Positions 9,302 to 18,798 are shown, counted from the first letter of the stretch. The stretch: 64,000 nt of DNA from Muribaculaceae bacterium Isolate-037 (Harlan) (GCA_003762615.1 RIAZ01000016.1:1-64000); one strand, 5' to 3'. A program made the numbers and translations. Notes: generated by a model from the sequence alone, not told the origin.

Positions 9302-10225
9302 ATGGACACTTCAAAATTAAAAGGACACGGCGCCATGATTGGCGCCGAATTTTTGTGGGGCGTGAGTGCCCCACTCGGTAAAATCATTTTGACCGGAGGA
9401 ATGACCCCGCTGCTTCTGACAGATTGCCGCATGATCGGTGGTGCGATACTCTTCTGGATATTATCGTTCTTCATGAAGAATGAGCAAGTTGAGCCAAAGG
9501 ATCTGCTCAACATGTTTTTCGCATCATTATTCGGCATTGTCATCAATCAATGCTGCTTCGTGTGGGGGCTGAGTCTCACCTCTCCGGTAAATGCCTCAAT
9601 CATCACCACTTCCCTACCAATTCTGACTATGGTCATGGCAGCAATAGTGCTCCATGAGCCTGTAACTAAACTGAAAGTAGGTGGTGTGTTCTTAGGAGCC
9701 ATCGGTGCACTGATTCTTATAATCGGCAGCTCCACCGACAACACCGGAGGTGCATCCACCGGTGATGCACTCGTCATCTGCGCCCAACTCAGTTTCACAT
9801 GCTATCTGGTGTTTTTCAAGAAGCTTATCGGAAAGTATTCGCCCGTGACACTTATGAAATGGATGTTTACATACGCAAGCATCTGCGTGATACCGTTCAC
9901 ATACGGTGAATGGATCGCAATGGACTGGCAGAACGCCGCTCCGGATGTGCTGTGGGGAGCCGTCGCCTTTGTCGTCGGACCTACATTCCTAAGCTACCTT
10001 CTTCTGCCGCTCGGACAGAAGAATCTGCGTCCGACAGTCACAGCAATGTATAACTATGTGCAACCTATCGTAGCCACCCTCGTAGCAGTGTGGGCTGGTA
10101 TCGGACGGTTTACCCTTGCAAACGGCATAGCCATCATACTCGTCTTCACCGGTGTCTTTCTCGTCACCCGCAGCAAGAGCCGCAAGCAACTTGAAGAGGA
10201 AGGTGGAGAGGAAGCTATCAAATGA
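9302..10225 (+). CDS. EamA/DMT-superfamily inner-membrane transporter
   Basis: The 307-residue protein is almost entirely hydrophobic, about ten membrane helices in two EamA repeats. The first repeat is near residues 10-140 (GAEFLWGVSAPLGKIIL, ASLFGIVINQCCFVWGL, SPVNASIITTSLPILTMVMA) and the second near 155-295 (GDALVICAQLSFTCYLVFFKKL, VGPTFLSYLLLPLGQKNLRPTVTAMYNYVQPI). The Lys/Glu-rich tail is cytoplasmic. Family members export or exchange small metabolites; the substrate cannot be read from sequence. It starts 5 bp after the SNF2 stop and is probably co-transcribed. Its last codons form half of the palindrome shared with the convergent GH18 gene. Confidence 0.88.
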   Translation: MDTSKLKGHGAMIGAEFLWGVSAPLGKIILTGGMTPLLLTDCRMIGGAILFWILSFFMKNEQVEPKDLLNMFFASLFGIVINQCCFVWGLSLTSPVNASIITTSLPILTMVMAAIVLHEPVTKLKVGGVFLGAIGALILIIGSSTDNTGGASTGDALVICAQLSFTCYLVFFKKLIGKYSPVTLMKWMFTYASICVIPFTYGEWIAMDWQNAAPDVLWGAVAFVVGPTFLSYLLLPLGQKNLRPTVTAMYNYVQPIVATLVAVWAGIGRFTLANGIAIILVFTGVFLVTRSKSRKQLEEEGGEEAIK

Positions 10226-10240
10226 CGATCGTCATTTGAT
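10217..10240. terminator. 24-bp perfect palindrome overlapping two convergent gene ends
   Basis: Arms 10217-10228 and 10229-10240 are exact reverse complements centred on CGATCG. They contain the stop of the EamA gene (TGA, 10223-10225) and the stop of the GH18 gene (10232-10234, minus), so both proteins end in Ile-Lys. It probably serves as a bidirectional terminator. Confidence 0.55.
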
Positions 10241-11178
10241 ATGCTTCTTCAATACCTTTAGAAGGTCGGATTTATCAGTGTCGCCGGAATAATCCCAGAA
10301 CATTATCCCTCCAAGACCGTTGGCATTTATATAATCACATTTGATCCGTAGACTTTGCGGACTCTCAAAAGTGATAACGTATTCGCCATCTTCATTCACC
10401 ATGTAGGGCACGCAAGCCTTCTCATCGTAGACCATCTTCAATCCGTCATACTCATCAATGTTGCGGTAATTGATGAAATCGGGATATTCCCCCTTCTTTC
10501 CATGACCATAGAAGGGGACTCCAAGCACAATCTTATCTGCGGGCACTCCCGATTCTATATGGGCTCTCACCCCCTCGTCAGCCGTCATGTCGCCGCTCAA
10601 TTCTGAGCGGAATAATGCGGAATGATGATACGGAGGTCGGTTAAGGTCATACGCCATTATATTGATAAAATCCATATATGGCATTATCGGTTTGAACTCA
10701 TAGAAACTGACCGTGGCGGGAGATGCCATTGTCAACAGTTTATCCGGTCCGATCGCCTCCCTGAGATCACGCATCAAGAGTATGTAGTTATCCTTATCGC
10801 ATGAGGAGCTTGAGATTCCCGCCACAGAACTGCCCGGATACTCCCAGTCAATATCTATACCGTCAAGTCCATACTTATCAACCACCTTGCAGCCATCTCA
10901 CTGAAACGACCGCTACCCCAACCACCGATAGACAGCTGCACCTCCAGCTTACGGTTGCGTTTTTTCAACTCCACAATTCTCTTGAGACGATCCGGATTAT
11001 CAATACGCACGCCGTCAAAAGTATCGTTGACATGTCCGAAGGCATAATTAATATTGGTAAGCAATTTTGGGTCAGGCATGACATTGCTCCACGACGTCAC
11101 ATACCCTACAATCCTCTTTGCCTCAATACCGAATGCTACCGCCATCACCATCGCCAACATCACTATAATCCTATTCAT
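10232..11178 (-). pseudogene. GH18 chitinase-like glycosidase broken by internal deletion and frameshift
   Basis: The front part (11178 to 10855) has a signal peptide (MNRIIVMLAMVMAVAFGIEA) and the GH18 strands GYVTSW, NINYAFGHV and LSIGGWGSGRFSEMA, then runs into an out-of-frame stop. The second part (10885 to 10232, other frame, GTG start) begins VDKYGLDGIDIDWEYP with the DxxDxDxE catalytic motif and continues through MAYDLNRPP, LGVPFYGHG and GGIMFWDYSGD to a normal C-terminus. Intact GH18 proteins have roughly 13-16 residues between SEMA and the VVDKYGLDG segment; these are missing and the frame is shifted. Neither piece alone makes a complete barrel. The enzyme would have been an exported chitinase or endo-N-acetylglucosaminidase. 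No slippery site suggests programmed frameshifting. Confidence 0.8.
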
Positions 11179-11211
11179 CTTTTCTTATTCAAATTTTCAA
11201 AAACAATAGAA

Positions 11212-12900
11212 TTATTTCGGGAGAGTAAGGTCAATCTTGGGAGCGGTGGTGACGTATTGGGGTATACATTGTCCGGTGCGTGAACCGATATATGTAGGGT
11301 CGGAGATATAGTATCTCTTCCCTTCATGGTCGTAGCTCACCCCCTTTATGTCGCCGGGTAAGGCCACCGATGCACTCTCATGTCCGGGGAAACAGAGAAG
11401 CTGGTTCTCCACACCTAATGCGTTCCAAAGCAAATAAGTGTAGAATATCGCACGATCCTCACAGTCATTCTTGGGATAGAATAGATTCTCCTCCAGGAAG
11501 TAGGGTTTCTCAAACCCATGGAAAGCATCATCCGTGGCGTAGGAGAAGCCCGACTGCACGAATTGAAGAAGCTCATTGGTGGCATCCACCTTATCCATAC
11601 CGGAAAGCTGTTCCTTCACCTGGGTCACAAGATTCTCACGCAATTTTTTATCAAGCACGCTCTCGGCGAAATCCGCCGTGTCCATCTGAGGATAACGGTA
11701 GACCACCGGCATCAGATTCTCGTTTACAACTCCAGAGAGATGAAGCTTGCCATAATCCACGTTAAACTTATGCTCCTTCATCGGGAAATTAAGCCCGTTG
11801 ATACGCATATCAAATCTCTTACCCTGATTCGCCACCTTGGGTAGGTCGCACGTGGCTATCGGACTCCCCATAGGATTGACTCCGGGCGCGGTCAGTACAT
11901 AGAATTTCTCTCCACCTAAAGTAAGATACACCTTACCGTAAATCATCTGATCGGCAGGTATCAGCAGCAACGGATCACCAGTCTTGGTCGCGAGCGCGAT
12001 ACGGGCATCATAGCCCATGTGAGTGAGAAGATAGTGCACCGCCGACATCTTTGGCGCGGATGACGCTTCCGGAAACTTGAAATCCATATATGCGCAGAGA
12101 AACTCGTATGCCAGATAGTCGTTGAGACCGAGCTCATTCATCTTAGGGCGCAGTGAAGAGAGTGCGACATCCGCCACATCCTGCTCATCAAGGAGTTTCC
12201 AATGACGTGCGAAATCAGATACCTTTCCAAGTGAATACATTATCTTGAAATCCACTTCCGGCACCCATATCTCCATTCCATAGAATTTCATCGGTTCCTT
12301 ACCCACTCTCGATTCCTCCGGAGCCTCGGCAGGCTTAATCTCCGTCTCATCCACTGCCGGGGCATCATCCTCCGGCTCATCGGCTATGACAGGGCGCGGT
12401 ATGTCGGGCAACGCGGCAAGAAGCGGCGTACCACCGAGATCAGGCTTAACCTTTATGCCGGGGGGAACCACATCCTTCGCCTCGGGAAGGACTATTGGCT
12501 TTGGCACGTCAAACAGACTCACCGGCTTATCATCAGCGGGCGACTCTTCCGAGGGAGGCTGAGGCTCCTCTATCTGTGCATCCGGAGGAATCTGCGACGG
12601 GGGCAACGTTGCCAACACCGGCTTCGGAAGATTCGTCGGGACTGTCACCGGCTTCGACACCTTAACATCCGGCACTCTCATGGGCTTGGGAGTCTGTGTC
12701 TTCTCCAGAGGCATCATAGGTTCGTATTCATGCCAAGTTCCATTCAGGAAATCAGCATAGTGGGCAAGTATCGTCTTACGAAATTCTTGATAGTCATCAA
12801 GTATCTTCTGACGGAACTCCTGAAAGCTTTGGGACTCCTGTGCCGACACTGGCACAAACCCTAACAATGCCCCTGCCAGACAAATTTTCTTTATATCCAT
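11212..12900 (-). CDS. exported transglutaminase-like cysteine peptidase homologue with Pro-rich linker
   Basis: I place the start at 12900 because MDIKKICLAGALLGFVPVSAQ is a signal peptide; an upstream in-frame ATG at 12939 would put 13 polar residues before it and overlap the previous gene. The 562-residue protein has a short helical segment, a long Pro/Glu-rich low-complexity region (about residues 80-220), then a globular part ending in a transglutaminase-like core: NDCEDRA (C480), FPGHES (H507) and ISDPTYIG (D534). The order Cys-His-Asp and the spacing fit transglutaminase-like peptidases, but the family is not one I can name. It is last in the caspase operon, 35 bp after the DUF4384-like gene, and probably acts in the periplasm or at the outer membrane. 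Confidence 0.75.
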   Translation of the reverse strand: MDIKKICLAGALLGFVPVSAQESQSFQEFRQKILDDYQEFRKTILAHYADFLNGTWHEYEPMMPLEKTQTPKPMRVPDVKVSKPVTVPTNLPKPVLATLPPSQIPPDAQIEEPQPPSEESPADDKPVSLFDVPKPIVLPEAKDVVPPGIKVKPDLGGTPLLAALPDIPRPVIADEPEDDAPAVDETEIKPAEAPEESRVGKEPMKFYGMEIWVPEVDFKIMYSLGKVSDFARHWKLLDEQDVADVALSSLRPKMNELGLNDYLAYEFLCAYMDFKFPEASSAPKMSAVHYLLTHMGYDARIALATKTGDPLLLIPADQMIYGKVYLTLGGEKFYVLTAPGVNPMGSPIATCDLPKVANQGKRFDMRINGLNFPMKEHKFNVDYGKLHLSGVVNENLMPVVYRYPQMDTADFAESVLDKKLRENLVTQVKEQLSGMDKVDATNELLQFVQSGFSYATDDAFHGFEKPYFLEENLFYPKNDCEDRAIFYTYLLWNALGVENQLLCFPGHESASVALPGDIKGVSYDHEGKRYYISDPTYIGSRTGQCIPQYVTTAPKIDLTLPK

Positions 12901-12935
12901 AGCGCATGATTTTTTGAGCGACCGGAAAAGATCGG

Positions 12936-13820
12936 TCACTTAGGGTAAATTTTCAGATTCATCTGCCGCACTCCCATCTTCGAATCGTTGCGGCGCGATT
13001 TAACAAGCCATTTTGAAAAGTCATCTTCCGACATGGAGGGTAACTCCTCCATACTGTTGCGGGCACGCATCACCGGTTTTGCGAAATATGACGGTGAAAA
13101 CACCACATATATCTTGTTAAACTCAATCACGCCGGCCGTAGCGATGCGGAACTGGTCTGGAGTGCCGAATGTGCCCTCTGCCTTTGTCGGGTCAAAAAAC
13201 ACATAATCGTAATTTCTCTTTACCTTTGCCTCGCCTTTCGTATCGCTCAGATACGGGAGCATCTGATAGACATTACCATCCTCCAGCGACAGAAATACCG
13301 ACACATATCCATCGACTGGAGCCGTGAAATAGAGATATAGGTCATCACCGTCATAAAAATCTGTTGAGGCATTGCCGGGCTTGGTGCCATTACGAAGCAC
13401 CCGGGCGTCAAATTCAGTGGATTCATTTGAAATCTCACGTGCCTTACCCTTCACCTTGCAGCGCACCACTAAATTATCATCCTTGTCAAGAGTGATTTCA
13501 AATTCAGGTTCTCCATCGTCAGCAATCCACTCCCCTTTCACCTCGGTCGAGGAGAGCGACAGAAATTTATTCGCCTCTCCCTTCGAGTCTATCCTGTCTG
13601 CCTGAAGCACATCTTGCGTCACTATGGTGCCATACTCCTTTGCCAATGCGTCGAGACGCGCCCCTTCAAGCGCAAGTCGCTTGCACTCAGCCGGAGAGGT
13701 GGCTTTATCGCCATAGTAAGTATATTCCCCCTTCACAGTCTTAACCGGGGATGCAGCGACAGCCGTTGTCGCCATAAATATGGCAACGACGGCTGTCACT
13801 ATAATCTTTAGTCCTTTCAT
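12936..13820 (-). CDS. exported DUF4384-like protein
   Basis: The 294-residue protein has a signal peptide (MKGLKIIVTAVVAIFMATTAVAA). Residues 30-75 (GEYTYYGDKATSPAECKRLALEGARLDAL, given in part) resemble the FlgT/LPP20-type N-domain found in envelope proteins. The middle (YDGDDLYLYFTAPVDGYVSVF, then VYQMLPYL) resembles DUF4384, a beta domain that often accompanies caspase-like or kinase signalling proteins in bacteria. No catalytic residues are evident. It lies between the caspase gene (58 bp upstream) and the transglutaminase-like gene (35 bp downstream). I infer a structural or ligand-binding subunit of that system. Confidence 0.7.
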   Translation of the reverse strand: MKGLKIIVTAVVAIFMATTAVAASPVKTVKGEYTYYGDKATSPAECKRLALEGARLDALAKEYGTIVTQDVLQADRIDSKGEANKFLSLSSTEVKGEWIADDGEPEFEITLDKDDNLVVRCKVKGKAREISNESTEFDARVLRNGTKPGNASTDFYDGDDLYLYFTAPVDGYVSVFLSLEDGNVYQMLPYLSDTKGEAKVKRNYDYVFFDPTKAEGTFGTPDQFRIATAGVIEFNKIYVVFSPSYFAKPVMRARNSMEELPSMSEDDFSKWLVKSRRNDSKMGVRQMNLKIYPK

Positions 13821-13878
13821 AATGTTTATCTTTTCAGCCGATAAGAATTTCAGCTGATTGTATCTACTTCATATCGTA

Positions 13879-16473
13879 TCAGGGATGCAGTCTCTTTTTC
13901 GACAACTCAGTAGCCAACGTGCCGGAAACGGTCATCTTCGGATTCTGGGGCTTATTGAGCGTGAGACTTGAAGTCTTGCGCACCTCGGCAGTGACGTAAT
14001 CACTTAGATCCTTCAACGATGCGTTGCCCTTACTCTCCTGAAGTTTCTTTAGAAGGTAATAAGTGAAGAGACCGTGGTTCTTCTCCTTGTAGGGAAGAGC
14101 CGTCTCCTTGCCGTCGGCTGCACTCAGCACAAACATATTACCCTCCGGAGCCGCATGCTTCGGCACAAGCACCACGCCACGCGCCTCTGTAAGCATACCC
14201 TCACCACGGTTGGCACCGCTGAAACATGCATCCATGAACACCATGACGTTTGCCGCACCAAGTTCATTGAGTTTCTTATAGAAATCCTTCAGAGAATAAG
14301 CTGTTGCCATCACGAGCGGATCTGCATCCACAGGCATCATATAAGCATCACTTGTATGCTCATCGGGCACACCGTGACCGGCATAATACACAATCACGTC
14401 GACACCATCACCAAGTGCCTTCACTGCATTGGAAAGCTTATTCATCGCCGACAGGGTTTCTCCGTAAGTGGCATCCTTATATACAAGCACCTGATTCTCC
14501 GGAATGCCCAAAGTCTCACGACAATACTGAGCAAACACATCACCATCATGGTTGGCAGACGCCACGTTAACCACCTTGCCATAGTTCTCATTAGCTATGA
14601 TAAGGGCTATCGCACGGTCATTAACCACGTCAGTGCGGGGTATATTCTTGTCGACATCACTCTTGACAGTAGCGACGAGAGTCGTGCCCTGCCCCTTCGG
14701 CTCATCCTTCTTCGCAGCCGGTCCTGACGGCGAACCAAAGAGATCTGTCACGTCAAGTTCCACAACCCGGTCTCCCCTATAGTTGCCGGCATCCATTGCG
14801 TTGTAGGCATACTCCTTACCGTCGGGAGTGACAAACATTATCGATTCAATCGCAATATTATTGTTCTTGATGAAGAATTTCGGGTTTCTTATCTTCACCT
14901 CATCCCAATTGCTCTTGAATATCTCCGCCTCATGATTTTTGAGAGGCACGTTGACCACGACTGTACCGAAGTCCGACTTCACGGCATACGTCTCATTGTC
15001 GACGTCATACTGCATGAGTTTCAATTCCGATATTGCAAGCTGGTTGGCGTAGGTGGTAAGATATTTGTCGGCAATCACATCGCTAAGACGCTCCTGCTCC
15101 TTACGGATATTCTCCTTAGAGACACGACGCTCATAATCCTCAGTCTTCTCAAACTCACCCTGCTTCATCCAATCCTTAAGCTGGTCCTTGACGTAAGCCC
15201 TTGCATATTCCTGATATGACGGAATCGAACGGGGTGCGGCAGTGCCTGACTGCTTTGACCCGTTGCCCATCATCACCGGCATTGTGTTCATCGCAGTAGT
15301 GGGCTGACCGAGTGCGGTCAGACGCACATTGATGCTCTCCACCTTCGATTTGTTGCCCAGACAGGCGTATGATGTAGCCATCGCCTTAAGATACTTCACG
15401 TCATTGGGGTCATTGGCGGATAGCTCTTCATATTTCTCCGCCGCACTTCCGAAATAGGCATTGCTCTGACGGCGATATTTCGCAGCCTCCTTCTCATCAA
15501 GTTCGGAAATCGACTGGTTATAGTATCCGGTGCCGAGATTATAATAGCATCTCGCCACACATTCATTGACGTTCTTGCTGTTGGGATGAAGCTCCTCAAG
15601 CTTCATGTAGATATCAAGTGCACCGCGATAATTGTGCTGATCCTCATATACGGAAGCCTGAAGATTAAGCAGACGCTCATCATCCGGCTTCACCTCAAGC
15701 GCACGCTCAAGCAGCGGGGCGAGCATGTCGCGGCGATTGCCATCAATACAAAGCTGCATAGCGATTGTAAGCAACTTGAAGTTTGACGGATATTCCTCCG
15801 AAGCCTTCACCACTGCGTCCACACCACGGGAATACAGTTTCTTATTCAGCAAAGCCTGTCCGTAGAAAAGGCTTACCGCCTCCCTCTGTTTCGTCTCTCC
15901 GGTGGAGAGATATTCCTCGAAATATTTTATGGCACCGTCAACATCACCGGCATTATAACTGCCCGATGCAGCACAATACACCATGGCGGGATAAAGCTCC
16001 TTGTCGCGGTTGAACTCCACGCCCATCATCTGCGGAAGCAACTGGGTGTCGACATACGCCTTGGCAAATTTCGTCATCTCCTCCTGATTGCTGTTCATGG
16101 AATAATGCACCGCACCACGTGCCAACGTGCCGTTCAGATCCATGAGAATACCTTTGCACTGGTCAAGGGTGGCATCAGAGATTGTGTCGATATTTATCAC
16201 CGTGAATGCCTCGTTGAAAGCCGCCAAGACGGCAGGGTAATAAGTGGCATCATCCGCTCCCTCGAACTGAAGATCTTTCACATGCTTGTAAAGCTCGGCA
16301 GCCGATTCCGCAGTCGGACCGGCAGGCTGTTCAATCGTCTCCGGATTCTGCGGCTCGTCAGACAAGACTGTAAACGAACCCATGCCGGCAAGCATGGCAA
16401 TTGACAAGGCTGAATATATATAGCGTCTTCCGCCTCTCTTAAACAATTTTACTGTAGGTCTATTTTCAATCAT
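13879..16473 (-). CDS. TPR-containing caspase-like (orthocaspase) protein with N-terminal membrane segment
   Basis: The protein has 864 residues. An N-terminal basic plus hydrophobic stretch (about 10-38) acts as a signal or anchor. Residues about 60-390 are TPR-like helices (GDVDGAIKYFEEYLS, YRGALDIYMKLEELHPNS). Residues about 430-570 form an EDYERRV-type module also found in the WD40/OmpA neighbour. The C-terminal 250 residues are a caspase p20 domain: ALIIANENYG, VYYAGHG (H700) and FMDACFSG (C750), an intact His/Cys dyad at the usual spacing. Family members cut after basic or acidic residues when activated. Its export predicts envelope, not cytosolic, action. It is the third gene of a five-gene set, separated from the upstream gene by 185 bp with two hairpins. 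Confidence 0.85.
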   Translation of the reverse strand: MIENRPTVKLFKRGGRRYIYSALSIAMLAGMGSFTVLSDEPQNPETIEQPAGPTAESAAELYKHVKDLQFEGADDATYYPAVLAAFNEAFTVINIDTISDATLDQCKGILMDLNGTLARGAVHYSMNSNQEEMTKFAKAYVDTQLLPQMMGVEFNRDKELYPAMVYCAASGSYNAGDVDGAIKYFEEYLSTGETKQREAVSLFYGQALLNKKLYSRGVDAVVKASEEYPSNFKLLTIAMQLCIDGNRRDMLAPLLERALEVKPDDERLLNLQASVYEDQHNYRGALDIYMKLEELHPNSKNVNECVARCYYNLGTGYYNQSISELDEKEAAKYRRQSNAYFGSAAEKYEELSANDPNDVKYLKAMATSYACLGNKSKVESINVRLTALGQPTTAMNTMPVMMGNGSKQSGTAAPRSIPSYQEYARAYVKDQLKDWMKQGEFEKTEDYERRVSKENIRKEQERLSDVIADKYLTTYANQLAISELKLMQYDVDNETYAVKSDFGTVVVNVPLKNHEAEIFKSNWDEVKIRNPKFFIKNNNIAIESIMFVTPDGKEYAYNAMDAGNYRGDRVVELDVTDLFGSPSGPAAKKDEPKGQGTTLVATVKSDVDKNIPRTDVVNDRAIALIIANENYGKVVNVASANHDGDVFAQYCRETLGIPENQVLVYKDATYGETLSAMNKLSNAVKALGDGVDVIVYYAGHGVPDEHTSDAYMMPVDADPLVMATAYSLKDFYKKLNELGAANVMVFMDACFSGANRGEGMLTEARGVVLVPKHAAPEGNMFVLSAADGKETALPYKEKNHGLFTYYLLKKLQESKGNASLKDLSDYVTAEVRKTSSLTLNKPQNPKMTVSGTLATELSKKRLHP

Positions 16474-16530
16474 AAGAATGTGGTCAGATCTCGACCATAG
16501 TTGTAATGTCAGTAGTTTTTATTCGGTTAG

Positions 16531-16609
16531 CATTCTCCCCCGTCATAACAGGGGGAGAATGCAAGAGAAGTCATCCATATTCCCGGCTTACTGAAAAGAT
16601 GGATGACTT
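16531..16609. promoter_or_regulatory. two consecutive hairpins between the WD40/OmpA and caspase genes
   Basis: The first hairpin has arms 16531-16541 and 16551-16561 (CATTCTCCCCC / GGGGGAGAATG, 9-nt loop). The second has arms 16568-16578 and 16599-16609 (AAGTCATCCAT / ATGGATGACTT, 20-nt loop). Neither is followed by a T-run on the minus strand, so they are more likely mRNA-processing or stability elements than full terminators. No TAnnTTTG promoter is seen between them and the caspase start. Confidence 0.5.
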
Positions 16610-16658
16610 GCCGGAGCCTATAAAAACCGAACTTATGCCCCGGCTTGATTTCTTGGTT

Positions 16659-18752
16659 TCAGAATACGTCGACAAAGATGAAGTTAGCCGTGATACGACG
16701 GAACTCGCTACCTTTACCCTCTGTCACGTCTACGCGGATTGTGTAATCGGCATCCATCTTGTCAAGATTGCCGACATTGGTCTTGAGATAATCCTTCACG
16801 CCCTCAGCCCTCAGGAACGCAAGCTGACGATTCTCCTTAACGCCGTCTGCCTGAGTAACAGTGATGGCTGTAAGGTCGCCGTTCTCATAGATAGGCTCAT
16901 CGACGAAATCGCCATACACACCGTTGTAGGGTATGGTCCGGATAATCGGGGTGGCATCGGCTGTGCCGGATATCACCACCTTCAACTTTTTGCCGTCCTT
17001 GACATACTGAGCGAAATCCCCTTCAAATGCCTCCTTCACGATCTTGAGCATTGAACTGGCTGCTCCCGATTCATCCACAAGATATTTACCCGGAGGGAAA
17101 TCTTCGGCTGCGGAGAACTCCGGATCCACCTGATACGTGAAATTGACCTGATAGTTGAGTATTTTCTCTCCATTAGCATCATAATCAGGCACCACCTTGG
17201 AATCTACAGTGATATTCGTATGATTGGAAATCAGGCTCCGGTTGCGGGCCTCCTCCACCACCTTCTCACGGAGTTCCTGAAGCTTAAGCACCTCCATCTG
17301 CTGCTGCTGAAGGATTTCAAGCGAAACCACGTTGGCATCGCCACCCATGAAATCCATTGCGACACGATCATGGTTATTGTATTCATACGTCTTGCCGTCT
17401 ACCTTATTGAAGACCTTGGCATAGACGATCTCGAAAGTATCATCGGGAAGCACACCATACTGCACGTCGGTCAGCACAAGGTCGCCCGCACTATGGAAAG
17501 AGGTGACGTCCGACTCCGGCACAGGGAGATAAATCGTAGGCATCGTCGAGAAATCTATGGCAAGCACCTGATTGGTGCGGTCATAATTTCCGAGCGACAT
17601 AGTAGCATCCGCAAGAAGGTCGCCGGCAAGCTGAGTTGAAATCTCATCCTCAAAGAGGCGACGTTGGCGTGAGCGTGTCTCGTCGTTCACACGAAGACGA
17701 TAATCTTCCATGCTCTCGCCCGGCATCATCTTTTCCCATTCAGCCATCATCTGGTCAACCTCATCCGAGATAAGTTTGGCAAAATGCGGTTCCAGATTCT
17801 GCATTCGTTTCGCATGAAGCATCAGGTCGCCGGTATATGCTAACACCGAGTTGCCATCGGCATCCTTGATGAAGCAGATATCGTTGACCCCTCCATTCTC
17901 CACAGGCAGTGTGTTGCGGTCTGTAGGACGCACAAGGTTGATCACCTCGAGAGTCTCCGGAGAGGTGGCGACGACAATATACTTGCCATCGGCATTAAAC
18001 GCACAGGCTATGCCCGACCCGAGATCTTCGATTGTATTCTTTATGTTGAACGTGCGGGTATCATACACGCTAAGTATGCCATCATCCGTCAGCACGGCAA
18101 ACTCCCCACTTCCGTTGGAGAACGTCATGTCGGTCACTTTGACGCCAAATGTCCAGTCGCGGCGTACGGTCTTCTTCTCAAAATTATAGACCACCACACG
18201 ATCGCCTCCGGAGAGTGTGAGATAATAAGAGTTGTCGCTGATGCACATCGCATCGGGCACAAAGTCAAGTTCCATCTGGTCAATGAGTTTCATCTTGCGC
18301 GGCTCGAAGATGAAAAGCCCCTTATCAGTTGCCACCAGCACCTTGCGGGCATCTGGAGTATACACTATTGCCGAGGGCTGTCCGTATTTCTTAACGTCAA
18401 AATCCCCGGTCTTGTCATTCTGCTTATAAGTGGAATAAAATCCTGCTGATTTCTTCCCTTTCTTATCCGCCTCTATTATACCGAAATTCACTCCGGAAGG
18501 GTTGACGCATAATGTCACCAGATTCTTCTTCGTGTCGTAAAGTCTATGTCCCCTCATTGTCATGACATGCTGAGGCGACCTGGAGTAGACCACAGTATTA
18601 TAAGGGGAAAGCTGCACCGGCGTATCCTTGAGTTTAAATACGTAGTCAATCTTTTTCTGCGGCTCGGCGCCACTGCTTTCCTGTGCAGACACCTTATGTG
18701 CGCAGAATAAAGAGGGCAATACAAGGAGTGCGGCTATCGTCTTGATATCCAT
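16659..18752 (-). CDS. exported WD40-propeller / OmpA-like protein of the caspase operon
   Basis: The 697-residue protein has a signal peptide (MDIKTIAALLVLPSLFCAHKVSA). Residues about 30-310 are WD40/propeller-like repeats (AIVYTPDARKVLVATDKGLFIF, quoted in part as YTPDARKVLVATDKGLFIF; FAVLTDDGILSVYDTRTF). Residues about 340-470 contain GESMEDYRLRVNDE, IDFSTMPTIYLPVP and DGKTYEYNNHD, homologous to a segment of the neighbouring caspase. The C-terminal region has a coiled-coil stretch (about 475-500) and an OmpA-like domain (LKVVISGTADATP, NRQLAFLRAEGVKDYL), which usually binds peptidoglycan. I infer an envelope-anchored scaffold or sensor for the caspase. It is second in the operon, 46 bp after the 213-aa gene. 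Confidence 0.7.
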   Translation of the reverse strand: MDIKTIAALLVLPSLFCAHKVSAQESSGAEPQKKIDYVFKLKDTPVQLSPYNTVVYSRSPQHVMTMRGHRLYDTKKNLVTLCVNPSGVNFGIIEADKKGKKSAGFYSTYKQNDKTGDFDVKKYGQPSAIVYTPDARKVLVATDKGLFIFEPRKMKLIDQMELDFVPDAMCISDNSYYLTLSGGDRVVVYNFEKKTVRRDWTFGVKVTDMTFSNGSGEFAVLTDDGILSVYDTRTFNIKNTIEDLGSGIACAFNADGKYIVVATSPETLEVINLVRPTDRNTLPVENGGVNDICFIKDADGNSVLAYTGDLMLHAKRMQNLEPHFAKLISDEVDQMMAEWEKMMPGESMEDYRLRVNDETRSRQRRLFEDEISTQLAGDLLADATMSLGNYDRTNQVLAIDFSTMPTIYLPVPESDVTSFHSAGDLVLTDVQYGVLPDDTFEIVYAKVFNKVDGKTYEYNNHDRVAMDFMGGDANVVSLEILQQQQMEVLKLQELREKVVEEARNRSLISNHTNITVDSKVVPDYDANGEKILNYQVNFTYQVDPEFSAAEDFPPGKYLVDESGAASSMLKIVKEAFEGDFAQYVKDGKKLKVVISGTADATPIIRTIPYNGVYGDFVDEPIYENGDLTAITVTQADGVKENRQLAFLRAEGVKDYLKTNVGNLDKMDADYTIRVDVTEGKGSEFRRITANFIFVDVF

Positions 18753-18798
18753 TAGTCAGATTTATAAAAATAACAGAATTGGCATTACAGTCGTCGGA

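Noticed and set aside
10850..10890. Programmed frameshift in the GH18 gene
   Set aside because: No slippery heptamer or stimulatory structure is evident, and residues are missing between the halves, which frameshifting cannot restore.
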